Part shown: in pieces, positions 8,994 through 19,905 of the stretch
Layout: every line of letters begins with the position of its first letter
How positions within the stretch are numbered: position 1 is the first letter of the stretch
DNA from: Arthrobacter sp. NicSoilB4
GTDB lineage: Bacteria > Actinomycetota > Actinomycetes > Actinomycetales > Micrococcaceae
Reading direction: 5' to 3'
Assembly (NCBI RefSeq): GCF_019977335.1
Contig: NZ_AP024653.1
Span: 992,001-1,056,000, forward strand
Length of the DNA stretch: 64,000 nucleotides
Made by a program: the position numbers and the translations under genes
The notes under the pieces: generated by a model
Databases searched by the model: none
What the model was told of the DNA's origin: nothing
What the model saw: the letters and a program-made list of their open reading frames with translations, nothing else

Positions 8994-9512
8994 TCAGGCG
9001 TGCAGTTCCCGGTGCGCCCGGGCCAGTTCCCGGTAGTGGGCAGCGTTCTGCTGGACCCCGGCGAACTCCTCGTCGCTGAGTTCGCGGCGGACCTTGGCCG
9101 GCACCCCGGCGACGAGCGAGCGGGGCGGGATGACGGTTCCTTCCAGCACCACGGCGCCTGCCGCGATGAGGGAACCGGCGCCGATGACGGCGCCGTTGAG
9201 GATGGTGGCGCTCATGCCGATGAGGCAGTCGTCCTCGACCGTACAGCCATGCACGACGGCGCTGTGGCCGACGCTGACCCGGGCGCCGACACTGCAGGGG
9301 AAGCCCGGGTCCGCATGCAGGACCACGTTGTCCTGGAGGTTGGTGCCGGCGCCGACGCTGATCGGGGCGGTGTCAGCCCGGACGGAGACGCCGTAGAAGG
9401 CGCTGGAGTCCTCGGCGAGCGTTGCCTTGCCAATCACCGAGGCGCTCGGCGCGACGAAGGCGGATTCGTGGACGGCCGGCGTGTCGCCGGCAAATGCGTA
9501 AATGGGAGCCAT
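8994..9512 (-). CDS. Gamma-class carbonic anhydrase family protein (left-handed beta-helix)
   Basis: A 172-aa LbetaH hexapeptide-repeat protein of the gamma-carbonic anhydrase/PaaY/YrdA group. Hexapeptide turns run through most of the protein (for example GARVSVGHSAVVHGCTVEDD and LIGMSATILNGAVIGAG). The zinc ligands of the family appear as the His in NVVLHADPG and the two His of GHSAVVH. The C-terminal helix ends QQNAAHYRELARAH. Family members are trimeric; many lack measured carbonic anhydrase activity, so the reaction is uncertain. There is no usual ribosome site; TAGGCT lies exactly 6 nt before the ATG, which fits a leaderless transcript. It is a single gene. Confidence 0.88.
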   Translation of the reverse strand: MAPIYAFAGDTPAVHESAFVAPSASVIGKATLAEDSSAFYGVSVRADTAPISVGAGTNLQDNVVLHADPGFPCSVGARVSVGHSAVVHGCTVEDDCLIGMSATILNGAVIGAGSLIAAGAVVLEGTVIPPRSLVAGVPAKVRRELSDEEFAGVQQNAAHYRELARAHRELHA

Positions 9513-9518
9513 TCCTCC

Positions 9519-9524
9519 AGCCTA
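9519..9524 (-). promoter_or_regulatory. -10 box for a leaderless carbonic anhydrase transcript
   Basis: TAGGCT on the minus strand is followed by six bases (GGAGGA) and the ATG at 9512. The GGAGG is only 1 nt from the ATG, too close to act as a Shine-Dalgarno, so transcription starting at the ATG is the better reading. Confidence 0.45.
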
Positions 9525-9537
9525 GGACACGTCGCGG

Positions 9538-9603
9538 CCCAAGTAGCTGGCAGCAGGGGCCGTTATGAGCCCTCATAACGGCCCCTGCTGCGAGTTAGTT
9601 GGG
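9538..9603. repeat. Long intergenic palindrome with a perfect 19-bp inverted repeat
   Basis: The arm at 9551-9569 (CAGCAGGGGCCGTTATGAG) is perfectly repeated in inverse at 9572-9590 around a 2-nt centre (CC). The symmetry continues imperfectly outward to 9538 and 9603 (CCCAAgTAgCTg on one side, cGAgTTAgTTGGG on the other). It lies between divergent genes and its right edge touches the GTG start of the DUF2231 gene. Its size and symmetry suggest a REP- or MITE-like repeated element rather than an operator. Confidence 0.75.
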
Positions 9604-10079
9604 TGGGAGCGGACCGCCTCGACCCGGCCGTCCGGGCAGCCGAGCCGCTTGCGGGCAAACTCGTGGCCGACCCCCGGCTGCGGAGCTTCTTCCGCGGCGA
9701 CGCCACCGGCATCCCGCTGCACGGCATCGCCACGGATGTGCCGTTCGGCGCCTGGTTCATGGCGATCTTCCTGGACCTGTTCCCCGATGCCGGCACCCAT
9801 CGGGCGGCAACGCGGCTGGTGGCCCTCGGCGTCGTCGCTGCGGCTCCCACCGGAATCAGCGGCTGGGCCGAATGGGCCCGTGCGGACCGCGGCACCCGGC
9901 GCATCGGCGTCGTCCATGCCGCCGCCAACCTCACCGCCACGCTCATCTCCCTAGCGTCGTGGGCCGCGCGGACCCGGGACCGCCACCGGCTGGGCGTGAA
10001 CCTGGCCCGCGCGGGCGGGGCCCTGCTGATCGTGGGCGGGTTCCTGGGCGGCTACATGCGCAGCCAGCGCCGCCCCTGA
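9603..10079 (+). CDS. DUF2231-type membrane protein
   Basis: A 158-aa membrane protein. After about 40 soluble residues (DPAVRAAEPLAGKLVADPRL) there are four hydrophobic segments, beginning with LHGIATDVPFGAWFMAIFL, which carries the conserved His and Pro of DUF2231 proteins. Later segments are LVALGVVAAAPTGISGWAEW, HAAANLTATLISLASWAAR and ARAGGALLIVGGFLGGYM (in parts). DUF2231 proteins are often next to redox or haem genes; their function is unknown. The start is the GTG at 9603: the frame is closed upstream by a TAA inside the palindrome and there is no Shine-Dalgarno, so the palindrome may have replaced the original 5' region. The gene converges on a methyltransferase gene 20 nt away. Confidence 0.75.
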   Translation: MGADRLDPAVRAAEPLAGKLVADPRLRSFFRGDATGIPLHGIATDVPFGAWFMAIFLDLFPDAGTHRAATRLVALGVVAAAPTGISGWAEWARADRGTRRIGVVHAAANLTATLISLASWAARTRDRHRLGVNLARAGGALLIVGGFLGGYMRSQRRP

Positions 10080-10099
10080 GCCCATCTAGCTAGTTGGGG

Positions 10100-10513
10100 T
10101 CAGGCGGGGGAGCGCAGAACGGTGAAGCCCCCGCCTTCGCTGCCCGGGTCGGGGTCGGGAAGGACGACGGCGATCGGGGCGCCGGGTGCCGCCACCCGGC
10201 CGAGTTCGCGGACGACGTCGTCCCATTCCTCCGGCGGCAGCCCCGCCAGGGCATCCACCGCCCAGACCGAGGGGAAGGCAGCGTCGGCGAACGGCAGGGA
10301 GCCGGCCCCCGCCACCGAGGCTTCCAGCCCGCGGGCGCGCGCTGAATGGATGTTCTCCTCGGAGGGGTCGACGCCGGTGAAGTGGATGCCGGATTGGACA
10401 AAGCGCAGCCCGTCCGCGCCCTGGCCGCAGTCGAGGCCCAGCACGCCCCTGCGCCCCTCGGCCTTGAGCAGGGCTACGAATTCCGGGAGCGGGTCTCCCG
10501 CAGAAAGCGCCAT
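10100..10513 (-). CDS. Small class I SAM-dependent methyltransferase
   Basis: A 137-aa protein with a short Rossmann methyltransferase fold: motif I VLGLDCGQGADGL, an acidic end of strand 2 in FTGVDPSE, GSLPFADAAFPSVWAVDAL after motif II, and a later strand PIAVVLPDPDPG. It is shorter than usual methyltransferases (over 200 aa) and lacks much of the N-terminal helical region, so it may be a minimal or decayed enzyme. The ATG at 10513 was chosen; the frame is open further upstream into the end of purU but has no better start. The substrate is unknown. It is convergent with the DUF2231 gene and 40 nt downstream of purU on the same strand, so it may be cotranscribed with purU. Confidence 0.7.
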   Translation of the reverse strand: MALSAGDPLPEFVALLKAEGRRGVLGLDCGQGADGLRFVQSGIHFTGVDPSEENIHSARARGLEASVAGAGSLPFADAAFPSVWAVDALAGLPPEEWDDVVRELGRVAAPGAPIAVVLPDPDPGSEGGGFTVLRSPA

Positions 10514-10553
10514 ACCACTATTCAATGACTGCGGCCAGCCGAAAACAACCGGG

Positions 10554-11414
10554 TCAGTTGAAGACCACCGTCCGGTTCCCGTCCAGCAGGACCCGGTGCT
10601 CGGCATGCCACTGAACAGCCTGGGCCAGGGTGCGGCCCTCCACGTCACGGCCCATCTGGACGAATTGCTCTGCCGTGCGCCGGTGGTCCACGCGGATCAC
10701 TTCCTGCTCGATGATCGGCCCCTCGTCCAGGGCGGCTGTCACGTAGTGCGCCGTGGCGCCGATGAGCTTCACCCCGCGTGCGTGCGCCTGGTGGTAGGGC
10801 TTGGCGCCCTTGAAGGAGGGCAGGAAGGAGTGGTGGATGTTGATGGCCTTGCCGGTCAGCTCCTGGCACAGTTCGTCGGAGATGATCTGCATGTAGCGGG
10901 CCAGGACAGTGAGTTCGACGTCGTGCTCAGCCATCAGGGCGCGCAGTTCATCCTCGGCCTTGACCTTCGTGGCCGGGGTGACCGGGATGTGGTGGAAGGG
11001 AATGCCATAGAACTCGGCCAGACCGGCGAGGTCGCGGTGGTTGGATACGATGGCCGGGATCTCGATCGGCAGCGTTCCGGAGCGCTGCAGGAACAGCAGG
11101 TCATTGAGGCAGTGCGCCGAGGTGCTGGCCATCAGCAGCGTGCGGACCTTTCGGCCGGCCGGGTTCAGGCTCCACTGCATGCCGAAGGCCTGGGCCACTG
11201 GTTCGAGTGCGGCCTGAAGCTCCAGCTGGGAAGCCGCCGTCGTGGCCTCGACGCGCATAAAGAAGGTGCCGGTGCTCTGGCTGCCGTACTGCTGCGAGTC
11301 CGTAATATTGCAGCCCGCGACGAGCAGGGCGCCGGCGACGGCGTGCACGATTCCGGGGCGGTCCGGGCAGGAGAGAGTCAGGATATAGGAAGCAGTCAGC
11401 TGGTCGTCAGTCAC
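10554..11414 (-). CDS. purU: Formyltetrahydrofolate deformylase
   Basis: PurU (286 aa) hydrolyses 10-formyl-THF to THF and formate, balancing one-carbon units. The N-terminus is an ACT-type regulatory domain (YILTLSCPDRPGIVHAVAG, residues about 8-26); the C-terminal two thirds is a formyltransferase fold with the catalytic region INIHHSFLPSFKG, the segment HARGVKLIGATAHYV and the aspartate in ALDEGPIIEQ. The GTG at 11414 is the start, with TAGGCT 7 nt upstream and no Shine-Dalgarno, suggesting a leaderless mRNA. An open frame extends upstream but lacks family similarity. It is divergent from the riboswitch-controlled glyA-folD operon, so three THF one-carbon enzymes are clustered. Confidence 0.95.
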   Translation of the reverse strand: MTDDQLTASYILTLSCPDRPGIVHAVAGALLVAGCNITDSQQYGSQSTGTFFMRVEATTAASQLELQAALEPVAQAFGMQWSLNPAGRKVRTLLMASTSAHCLNDLLFLQRSGTLPIEIPAIVSNHRDLAGLAEFYGIPFHHIPVTPATKVKAEDELRALMAEHDVELTVLARYMQIISDELCQELTGKAINIHHSFLPSFKGAKPYHQAHARGVKLIGATAHYVTAALDEGPIIEQEVIRVDHRRTAEQFVQMGRDVEGRTLAQAVQWHAEHRVLLDGNRTVVFN

Positions 11415-11421
11415 GGGGGAT

Positions 11422-11427
11422 AGCCTA
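11422..11427 (-). promoter_or_regulatory. -10 box for a leaderless purU transcript
   Basis: TAGGCT on the minus strand lies 7 nt before the GTG start of purU. No ribosome-binding site lies between them. Confidence 0.45.
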
Positions 11428-11491
11428 CCCGCGGCGGCGGTGGGGCTGACGCGCGGCTGTGGGCCGGGCGCCGCTCTGGGGTAGTCTGGAC

Positions 11492-11568
11492 GGGTCGCAA
11501 CTGGCGTTGGGTGGCTAACCACCAGGGAGCGGCATTCACGAAGACCACGGATCGTACGCCTGGGCCGA
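11492..11568 (+). ncRNA. ZTP (pfl) riboswitch upstream of glyA
   Basis: The segment has the conserved pieces of the ZTP/pfl riboswitch in order: GGGTCGCAACTGGCG at 11492-11508, a hairpin made by GGTGG and CCACC, GGGAGCGGCATTCACG after it, then the conserved 3' pseudoknot part CGCCTGGGC at 11559-11567. The class senses ZMP/ZTP, the alarmone of folate/one-carbon shortage, and is classically found before purH, glyA and folD. Here it precedes glyA-folD, as expected. A -10-like TAGTCT (11482-11487) lies just upstream. The identification is by motif and context. Confidence 0.88.
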
Positions 11569-11582
11569 GGGTCATGTTTTCC

Positions 11583-11634
11583 GGTCGGCAGCACATCGCT
11601 GCCGGCCCGCATCGGCACCCCGCCAGCGGGGTGC
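11583..11634 (+). promoter_or_regulatory. Hairpins of the ZTP riboswitch expression platform
   Basis: Two consecutive hairpins follow the aptamer. GGTCGGCAG (11583-11591) pairs with CTGCCGGCC (11599-11607), and GCACCCCG (11615-11622) pairs with CGGGGTGC (11627-11634), followed by GTTCCCTT. The second resembles a terminator with a weak U-tract, so control may be by early termination. About 90 nt between here and glyA show no other clear structure. Confidence 0.45.
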
Positions 11635-11743
11635 GTTCCCTTGGCACGTCCCCATCATCCGGGGCCGTAATTTAGGGGCGCCGCCGCGGGCCAGCCGGTA
11701 ACCTGACCTTAAGCAGTGCCCGTTGCCTAGCCAGGAGTTCCCC

Positions 11744-13045
11744 GTGACCACCTCCCTTAGCCTTTCTTCAGCCGCCGTGAGCAACCAGCCGCTGGCCGAC
11801 CTCGATCCCGAAATCGCCGCCGTCCTGGCCCAGGAGCTAGGCCGCCAGCGCGGCACCCTGGAAATGATCGCCTCCGAGAACTTCGCCCCGCGCGCAGTCA
11901 TGGAAGCCCAGGGCTCGGTCCTGACCAACAAGTACGCCGAGGGCTACCCCGGCCGCCGCTACTACGGCGGTTGCGAATACGTCGACATCGCCGAGCAGCT
12001 CGCGATCGACCGGGTGAAGGGCCTGTTCGGCGCCGAGTACGCCAACGTCCAGCCGCACTCCGGCGCCCAGGCCAACGCCGCGGCCCTCTCCGCCATGATC
12101 ACGCCGGGGGACAAGATCCTCGGGCTGTCCCTGGCCCATGGCGGCCACCTGACCCACGGCATGAAGCTGAACTTCTCCGGCAAGCTCTACAAGGTGGCCG
12201 CGTACCAGGTCGAGGAGGACAACTTCCGCATCGACATGGACAAGCTGCGCGAGCAGGCCATCGCCGAGAAGCCCCAGGTGATCATCGCCGGCTGGTCCGC
12301 CTACCCGCGCCACCTCGACTTCGCGGCCTTCCGCTCGATCGCCGACGAGGTCGGAGCCCTCCTCTGGACCGACATGGCGCACTTCGCCGGCCTCGTGGCC
12401 GCCGGGCTGCACCCGAGCCCGGTCCCACACTCCGACGTCGTCACCTCCACGGTGCACAAGACCCTCGCCGGGCCGCGCTCCGGCGTGATCCTGGCGAAGC
12501 AGGAGTGGGCCAAGAAGATCAACTCCAACGTCTTCCCGGGCCAGCAGGGCGGCCCGCTGATGCACGTCATCGCCGCCAAGGCCGTCGCGTTCAAGATCGC
12601 CGGCACGGCAGAATTCAAGGAACGCCAGGAGCGCGTCCTGGAAGGCGCCCGGATCATCGCCGACCGCCTGAACCAGGCCGATGTGTCCGACGCCGGTATC
12701 TCCGTCCTCACCGGCGGCACCGACGTGCACCTGGTCCTGGTGGACCTGCGCAACTCCCAGCTGGACGGCCAGCAGGCCGAAGACCTCCTGCACTCGGTGG
12801 GCATCACGGTCAACCGCAACGCCGTTCCGTTCGACCCGCGCCCGCCGATGGTCACCTCCGGCCTGCGCATCGGCACCCCGGCACTGGCCACCCGGGGCTT
12901 CGGCGCGGAGGAGTTCACCGAGGTGGCGGAGATCATCGCCACCGCGCTGAAGGCCGGCTCCGCCGCGGACGTTGAGGCGCTCCAGTCCCGCGTGGACAAG
13001 CTCGCCGCTGACTTCCCGCTGTACCCGCAGCACGAGCAGTGGTGA
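11744..13045 (+). CDS. glyA: Serine hydroxymethyltransferase
   Basis: GlyA (433 aa) interconverts serine and glycine with transfer of a one-carbon unit to THF; cytosolic, PLP-dependent. Seen: the N-terminal [10 protein letters not shown], the [13 protein letters not shown] segment, the PLP lysine in [14 protein letters not shown] (Schiff base motif TTTHK-like, here STVHK) and the C-terminal [14 protein letters not shown]. The GTG at 11744 was chosen because AGGAG lies 6 nt upstream (11733-11737); the frame also opens at a TTG at 11723 without a ribosome site. It is controlled by the upstream ZTP riboswitch and followed by folD 4 nt downstream. Confidence 0.97.
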   Translation: MTTSLSLSSAAVSNQPLADLDPEIAAVLAQELGRQRGTLEMIASENFAPRAVMEAQGSVLTNKYAEGYPGRRYYGGCEYVDIAEQLAIDRVKGLFGAEYANVQPHSGAQANAAALSAMITPGDKILGLSLAHGGHLTHGMKLNFSGKLYKVAAYQVEEDNFRIDMDKLREQAIAEKPQVIIAGWSAYPRHLDFAAFRSIADEVGALLWTDMAHFAGLVAAGLHPSPVPHSDVVTSTVHKTLAGPRSGVILAKQEWAKKINSNVFPGQQGGPLMHVIAAKAVAFKIAGTAEFKERQERVLEGARIIADRLNQADVSDAGISVLTGGTDVHLVLVDLRNSQLDGQQAEDLLHSVGITVNRNAVPFDPRPPMVTSGLRIGTPALATRGFGAEEFTEVAEIIATALKAGSAADVEALQSRVDKLAADFPLYPQHEQW

Positions 13046-13049
13046 ACGG

Positions 13050-13970
13050 ATGACGACGGAGACGACCAGCATCCCCGCCAACACCGCCCGCATCCTTGAC
13101 GGCAAAGCCACCGCCGCCACGATCAAGGCGGAACTGACCGAACGAGTCGCCGTCCTGAAAGCCAAGGGCATCGTCCCGGGCCTGGGCACCATCCTGGTGG
13201 GCTCCGACCCGGGCAGTACGTGGTACGTCGGCGGCAAGCACAAGGACTGCGCCGAGGTGGGCATCACGTCCATCCGGCGTGACCTGCCGGAGGACACCAC
13301 GCAGGAGGAGCTCCTGGCCGTGGTCCGGGAGCTCAACGAGAACCCGGAGTGCACCGGCTACATCGTCCAGCTCCCGCTGCCGGCGCACATCGACCAGGAC
13401 GTCATCCTGGAGGCCATGGATCCCGAAAAGGACGCCGACGGCCTGCACCCGATGAACCTCGGCCGGCTCGTGGCCAACGTCAGCGGCCCCATGAAGTCCC
13501 CGCTGCCCTGCACGCCCAAGGGCTGCGTGGAGCTGCTCACCCGGCACGGCATCGACCTCAAGGGCAAACGTGTTCTCGTGGTGGGCCGCGGCGTGACGAT
13601 CGGCCGGCCCGTGGGCCTGCTGCTGACCCGCAAGGACGTCAACGCCACGGTTATCCTCGCCCACACCGGCACCGTGGATCTGCCAGCCGAACTCCGGCAG
13701 GCCGACGTCGTGATCGCCGCGGCCGGCCAGCCGCACATGATCAAGGCGGAGGACCTCAAGCCGGGCGCGATTGTGCTCGACGTCGGCGTCAGCCGCGTCG
13801 ACGACGGCTCCGGCAAGGCCGTGGTCACCGGGGACGTGGACCCCGCCGCGGCCGACGTCGCCGCCTGGCTTTCCCCGAACCCCGGGGGAGTTGGCCCCAT
13901 GACCCGCGCCATGCTGCTGGCCAACGTGGTGGAAACCGCGGAACGCCATGCCGCCGGGGGCCACGCCTAG
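13050..13970 (+). CDS. folD: Bifunctional methylene-THF dehydrogenase / methenyl-THF cyclohydrolase
   Basis: FolD (306 aa) converts 5,10-methylene-THF to 10-formyl-THF using NADP. The catalytic lysine region appears as [12 protein letters not shown] (with Tyr and Lys conserved), followed by the family segments [25 protein letters not shown] and the NADP-binding loop [14 protein letters not shown]; the usual GRSxxVG is here GRGVTIG. The ATG at 13050 begins 4 nt after the glyA stop, so the two genes are one operon and both should follow the riboswitch. With purU on the other side this sets the supply of formyl-THF for purine synthesis. Confidence 0.96.
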   Translation: MTTETTSIPANTARILDGKATAATIKAELTERVAVLKAKGIVPGLGTILVGSDPGSTWYVGGKHKDCAEVGITSIRRDLPEDTTQEELLAVVRELNENPECTGYIVQLPLPAHIDQDVILEAMDPEKDADGLHPMNLGRLVANVSGPMKSPLPCTPKGCVELLTRHGIDLKGKRVLVVGRGVTIGRPVGLLLTRKDVNATVILAHTGTVDLPAELRQADVVIAAAGQPHMIKAEDLKPGAIVLDVGVSRVDDGSGKAVVTGDVDPAAADVAAWLSPNPGGVGPMTRAMLLANVVETAERHAAGGHA

Positions 13971-13993
13971 TCCCGGAGACTGAACGATCTGAA

Positions 13994-14038
13994 CCCCAGG
14001 GCGCCCCTCCGTCGAAGAGGTGGCGCCCTGGGGCGTTT
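13994..14038 (+). terminator. Terminator of glyA-folD
   Basis: CCCCAGGGCGCC (13994-14005) pairs perfectly with GGCGCCCTGGGG (14022-14033) around a 16-nt loop and is followed by CGTTTAA. It lies 24 nt after the folD stop. Confidence 0.8.
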
Positions 14039-14114
14039 AATCAGTGGAGATAACAGAACGGCAAACGTCTGGATTTTTTACGAAAAGACTCTTTCATAGT
14101 TCGGCCGTTTCCAT

Positions 14115-14120
14115 TACCGT
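14115..14120 (+). promoter_or_regulatory. -10 box for a leaderless ABC-2 operon transcript
   Basis: TACCGT is followed by six bases and the GTG at 14127. The 5' side is unusually AT-rich for this window (a run of six T at about 14075), as expected for a promoter. Confidence 0.4.
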
Positions 14121-14126
14121 GTTCGG

Positions 14127-15129
<1,003 letters not shown>

Positions 15130-15137
<8 letters not shown>

Positions 15138-16011
15138 GAAAGCAGAGCTGGCTGAATCAACCCGGGCGGCCGGCACGACGGCGGCCCCGGCCCTGAGGGC
15201 GCATTCGCCGGAGGTCTCTGCCGCGAAAGCCCGGAAGTGGGGCGCGTTCTACTACGCCGAGCAGGTCCTGCGGGTGATGAAGGGCTACGGCTGGACCATC
15301 GTGATGTACGGCGTGGGGCAGCCCGTCGCCTACCTCTTTGCAATGGGCGTCGGCCTCGCCACCCTCGTTGACACCAGCAGCACGGCCGCCTTCGGCGGGG
15401 TCAGCTACCTGGCGTTCATTGCACCCGCCCTGTTGATCTCGGCCGCCGTGATGGCCGCCGCCAACGAGTTCACCTTCCCGGTGATGGACGGTTTCAAATG
15501 GCGCCGGGTCTACTACGGACCGCACGCCTCGCCGCTGACGCCGGAGCAGATTGCGCTCGGGCACATCATCGCCGTCACATTGCGGCTGCTGCTGCAGTCG
15601 GCCATCTACTTCGGCGTGGTCGCGTTGTTCGGAGCTTCCCCGAGCGCCTGGGGCTGGGCCTCCATTCTCGTCGCGACGCTCGCCGGGCTGTCCTTCGGCC
15701 TCCCGCTGATGGCCTACGCGGCCTCCATCAAGGAAGACAAGGGCCAGTTCGCCATGGTGATGCGCTTCATCGTGATGCCGCTGTTCCTGTTCTCCGGCAC
15801 CTTCTTCCCGCTGGACACCCTGCCCCTTGCCGTGCGCTGGATCGGCTGGATCTCCCCGATCTGGCACGGCACGGAGCTGGGCCGCGTGCTCAGCTACGGC
15901 TACCAGGAACCCCCGCTGCTGACCATCGCGCACGTCGCGTTCCTGCTGGCGCTCTGCGTCGTCGGCTGGGTCCTGACCAAACGCCAGTTCGTGAAAAGGA
16001 TGGGCGGATGA
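15130..16011 (+). CDS. ABC-2 type permease 1
   Basis: Membrane permease (293 aa) with a soluble N-terminus of about 45 residues and six hydrophobic segments, including GVGQPVAYLFAMGVGLATLV and the typical ABC-2 segment FIVMPLFLFSGTFFPLD. The start is a TTG at 15130 overlapping the end of the ATPase gene, with GGAG about 6 nt upstream; no ATG or GTG is available nearby. It ends in an ATGA overlap with the second permease. The two permeases are diverged in sequence but share the same topology and probably form a heterodimer. Confidence 0.88.
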
Positions 16012-16841
16012 GCGCCATCATTACCAGCCACAGCGTCACCGAGGCGGCCCGCAACCGGCAGTTCGGGCCGCTCTACTCCCGCAACGTCCGCGCCGTCGTC
16101 GCCCGCGGGCTTATGGCCACCAAGAGCAGCAACTGGATGGTTATGCTCTCAGGCTTCTTCGAGCCGGTGCTGTACCTGATCTCGATGGGTGTGGGCCTGG
16201 GCGCGATCGTCGGCTCGGTGCAGGGGCCCGGCGGCGGGGAAATTTCCTACGCCGCGTACATCGCCCCGGCCCTGCTGGCCGTGTCCGCGATGAACGGTGC
16301 AGTCTACGATTCCACCTGGAACGTGTTCTTCAAGATGAACTTCGCCAAGCTGTACCAGGGCATGCTGTACACCTCCCTGGGCCCGCTGGATGTCGCCATG
16401 GGCGAGATTTTCCTGGCCCTGCTCCGGGGCCTGATGTACGCGACCGGGTTCACCGCGGTGATGGGCCTGATGGGGCTGATCACCACGCCGTGGGCCATCC
16501 TGATGATCCCCGCCGCGGTGCTGATCGCCTTCGGCTTCGCCAGCTTCGGGATGGGCATCACGAGCTTTATGAAGACGTTCCAGCAGATGGACTGGATCAA
16601 CTTCGTGATGCTGCCGATGTTCCTGTTCAGCGCCACCTTCTACCCGCTGAGCGTCTACCCGGAGTACATCCAGTGGCTCATCCAGGCCATGCCGCTGTGG
16701 CACGGCGTGGAGCTGCTGCGGCAGATCAGCGTGGGCGTCTTCACCCCGGCCACCGCCGTCCACGTCGGCTACTACCTCGTGATGATCGTGCTGGGCGTCC
16801 TGCTCACCACCGGCCGCCTGCGCACGCTGTTCCTCAAGTAG
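16008..16841 (+). CDS. ABC-2 type permease 2
   Basis: Second permease (277 aa) of the exporter; the ATG overlaps the stop of the first (ATGA). Six hydrophobic segments are visible, beginning with VMLSGFFEPVLYLISMGVGL and including MLPMFLFSATFYPLSVYPE, the NodJ/DrrB-type ABC-2 signature region. The C-terminus is short and basic (TTGRLRTLFLK). The tight overlap argues for equal synthesis of the two permeases. The next gene, a VOC protein, starts 25 nt downstream with its own Shine-Dalgarno and may be on the same transcript. Confidence 0.9.
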   Translation: MSAIITSHSVTEAARNRQFGPLYSRNVRAVVARGLMATKSSNWMVMLSGFFEPVLYLISMGVGLGAIVGSVQGPGGGEISYAAYIAPALLAVSAMNGAVYDSTWNVFFKMNFAKLYQGMLYTSLGPLDVAMGEIFLALLRGLMYATGFTAVMGLMGLITTPWAILMIPAAVLIAFGFASFGMGITSFMKTFQQMDWINFVMLPMFLFSATFYPLSVYPEYIQWLIQAMPLWHGVELLRQISVGVFTPATAVHVGYYLVMIVLGVLLTTGRLRTLFLK

Positions 16842-16866
16842 CGATCCTTCGCAAAGGAGAACCCCC

Positions 16867-17223
16867 ATGATCGGAAAACTGCGGGCCCTCGTGATCGACT
16901 GCGAGGACCCGGACGCCCTGGCCGGCTTCTACCAGGAACTGCTGGGCATGGCCCGGGTCCACGAGGAAGACGGCTTCATCTCGATCGGCGACGGCGCCGG
17001 CCTGCCGTCGGTGGACTTCCAGCGGGTGGACCGGCTGGTCCGCCCGCAGTGGCCCGACGCCGACCACCCGCAGCAGATGCACGTGGACGTGCTGGTTGAC
17101 GACCTCGACGCCGGCGAGGCGGCGGTCCTCCGGCTCGGCGCCACGAGCCTCGACGCCGGCACGGAGACCTTCCGGGTCTTCACGGACCCCAGCGGCCACC
17201 CGTTCTGCCTGGTCCTGTCGTAG
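16867..17223 (+). CDS. VOC (glyoxalase/bleomycin-resistance fold) family protein
   Basis: A 118-aa single-module VOC protein. It has the two beta-alpha-beta-beta-beta repeats: KLRALVIDCEDPDALAGFYQELLG at the start (in parts) and HVDVLVDDLDAGEAAVLRLGA in the second half, ending FTDPSGHPFCLVLS. Such small proteins are metalloenzymes or ligand-binding resistance proteins acting as dimers; the substrate here cannot be told. The ATG has AAAGGAG 7 nt upstream. It follows the exporter genes by 25 nt, so a role in resistance is possible but only inferred. Confidence 0.85.
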   Translation: MIGKLRALVIDCEDPDALAGFYQELLGMARVHEEDGFISIGDGAGLPSVDFQRVDRLVRPQWPDADHPQQMHVDVLVDDLDAGEAAVLRLGATSLDAGTETFRVFTDPSGHPFCLVLS

Positions 17224-17339
17224 GGCCGGTGACGCCCTAAGGCCCGGCGCCGTACTGGCCCTCCCCGCCCCTTCCCGGGGCGGCCATTCGCGTCCGTTCG
17301 CCCCGGGTGGAAGCGGCCCGGCGCGGCCCGGCGGTTTGC

Positions 17340-17345
17340 CATAAT
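17340..17345 (+). promoter_or_regulatory. -10 box for a leaderless membrane-protein transcript
   Basis: CATAAT, close to the TATAAT consensus, is followed by six bases and the ATG at 17352. No ribosome-binding site is present. Confidence 0.5.
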
Positions 17346-17351
17346 AGGCAC

Positions 17352-17927
17352 ATGCAATCTCTGGGCAACTCCGAGTCTTCCAAGCCGTCCGCGTACAACT
17401 CCGCCTCCGGCAAGTTCTCCATGTTCCGCATCAGCGGGCCCGGGATGATGGTGTTCATCATCGCCTTCGTCGTCGCGGTCATCTTTGCCGCGAACCAGAA
17501 CGACGTCGTCGGCTGGCTCGTGGCGATCATCGCCGGCTTCTGGCTCGCCCTGGCCTCCTTCGTCGTCTTCAGCATCCAGAAGGCGGCCAAGAAGGCCGGC
17601 GCCAAGCTCACGGAAGCGCAGAATGCCTTCAACGCGGCGGCCGGCCGGGCGCCGTCGTCGGGCAGTGTTGACCACGGCAGCACCCGCCTTGTGGAGGTCC
17701 GCCGCGAAGCGGACGAGGTCCGGGACCTGAAGTTGGACCACTCGTTCAAGATCGTGCAGGTGCAGGTCCGCGTCGTCGAGCAGGAGCGGGCCAAGGGCGA
17801 CGCCTCGGACCAGGACACCATCCGCCGGGCGCTGGAGACCATCGAGATCACCGCCACCAACGCCCGGGACATGATCAAGTCCTCCGGCGGAACGGACGAG
17901 CCCGTCTCCGGAACCATTGTCGACTAG
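17352..17927 (+). CDS. Small two-helix membrane protein of unknown function
   Basis: I do not recognise this 191-aa protein. Residues 1-25 are Ser/Asn-rich; two membrane helices follow (MMVFIIAFVVAVIFAA and VVGWLVAIIAGFWLALASF). Then come a charged Ala/Lys helix, an Ala/Ser linker, and a C-terminal soluble part of about 90 residues with coiled-coil-like charge patterning (EVRREADEVRDLK, QVQVRVVEQERAKGD). Both helices are close together, so the N- and C-terminal parts should lie on the same side. The ATG at 17352 has a -10-like box 6 nt upstream and no Shine-Dalgarno. The stop region overlaps the promoter hexamer of xthA. Confidence 0.7.
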   Translation: MQSLGNSESSKPSAYNSASGKFSMFRISGPGMMVFIIAFVVAVIFAANQNDVVGWLVAIIAGFWLALASFVVFSIQKAAKKAGAKLTEAQNAFNAAAGRAPSSGSVDHGSTRLVEVRREADEVRDLKLDHSFKIVQVQVRVVEQERAKGDASDQDTIRRALETIEITATNARDMIKSSGGTDEPVSGTIVD

Positions 17928-17930
17928 AGT
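17925..17930 (+). promoter_or_regulatory. -10 box for a leaderless xthA transcript
   Basis: TAGAGT is followed by seven bases and the GTG at 17938. Its first three bases are the stop codon of the preceding gene. Confidence 0.4.
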
Positions 17931-17937
17931 GGATCGG

Positions 17938-19901
<1,964 letters not shown>

Positions 19902-19905
19902 GCCG

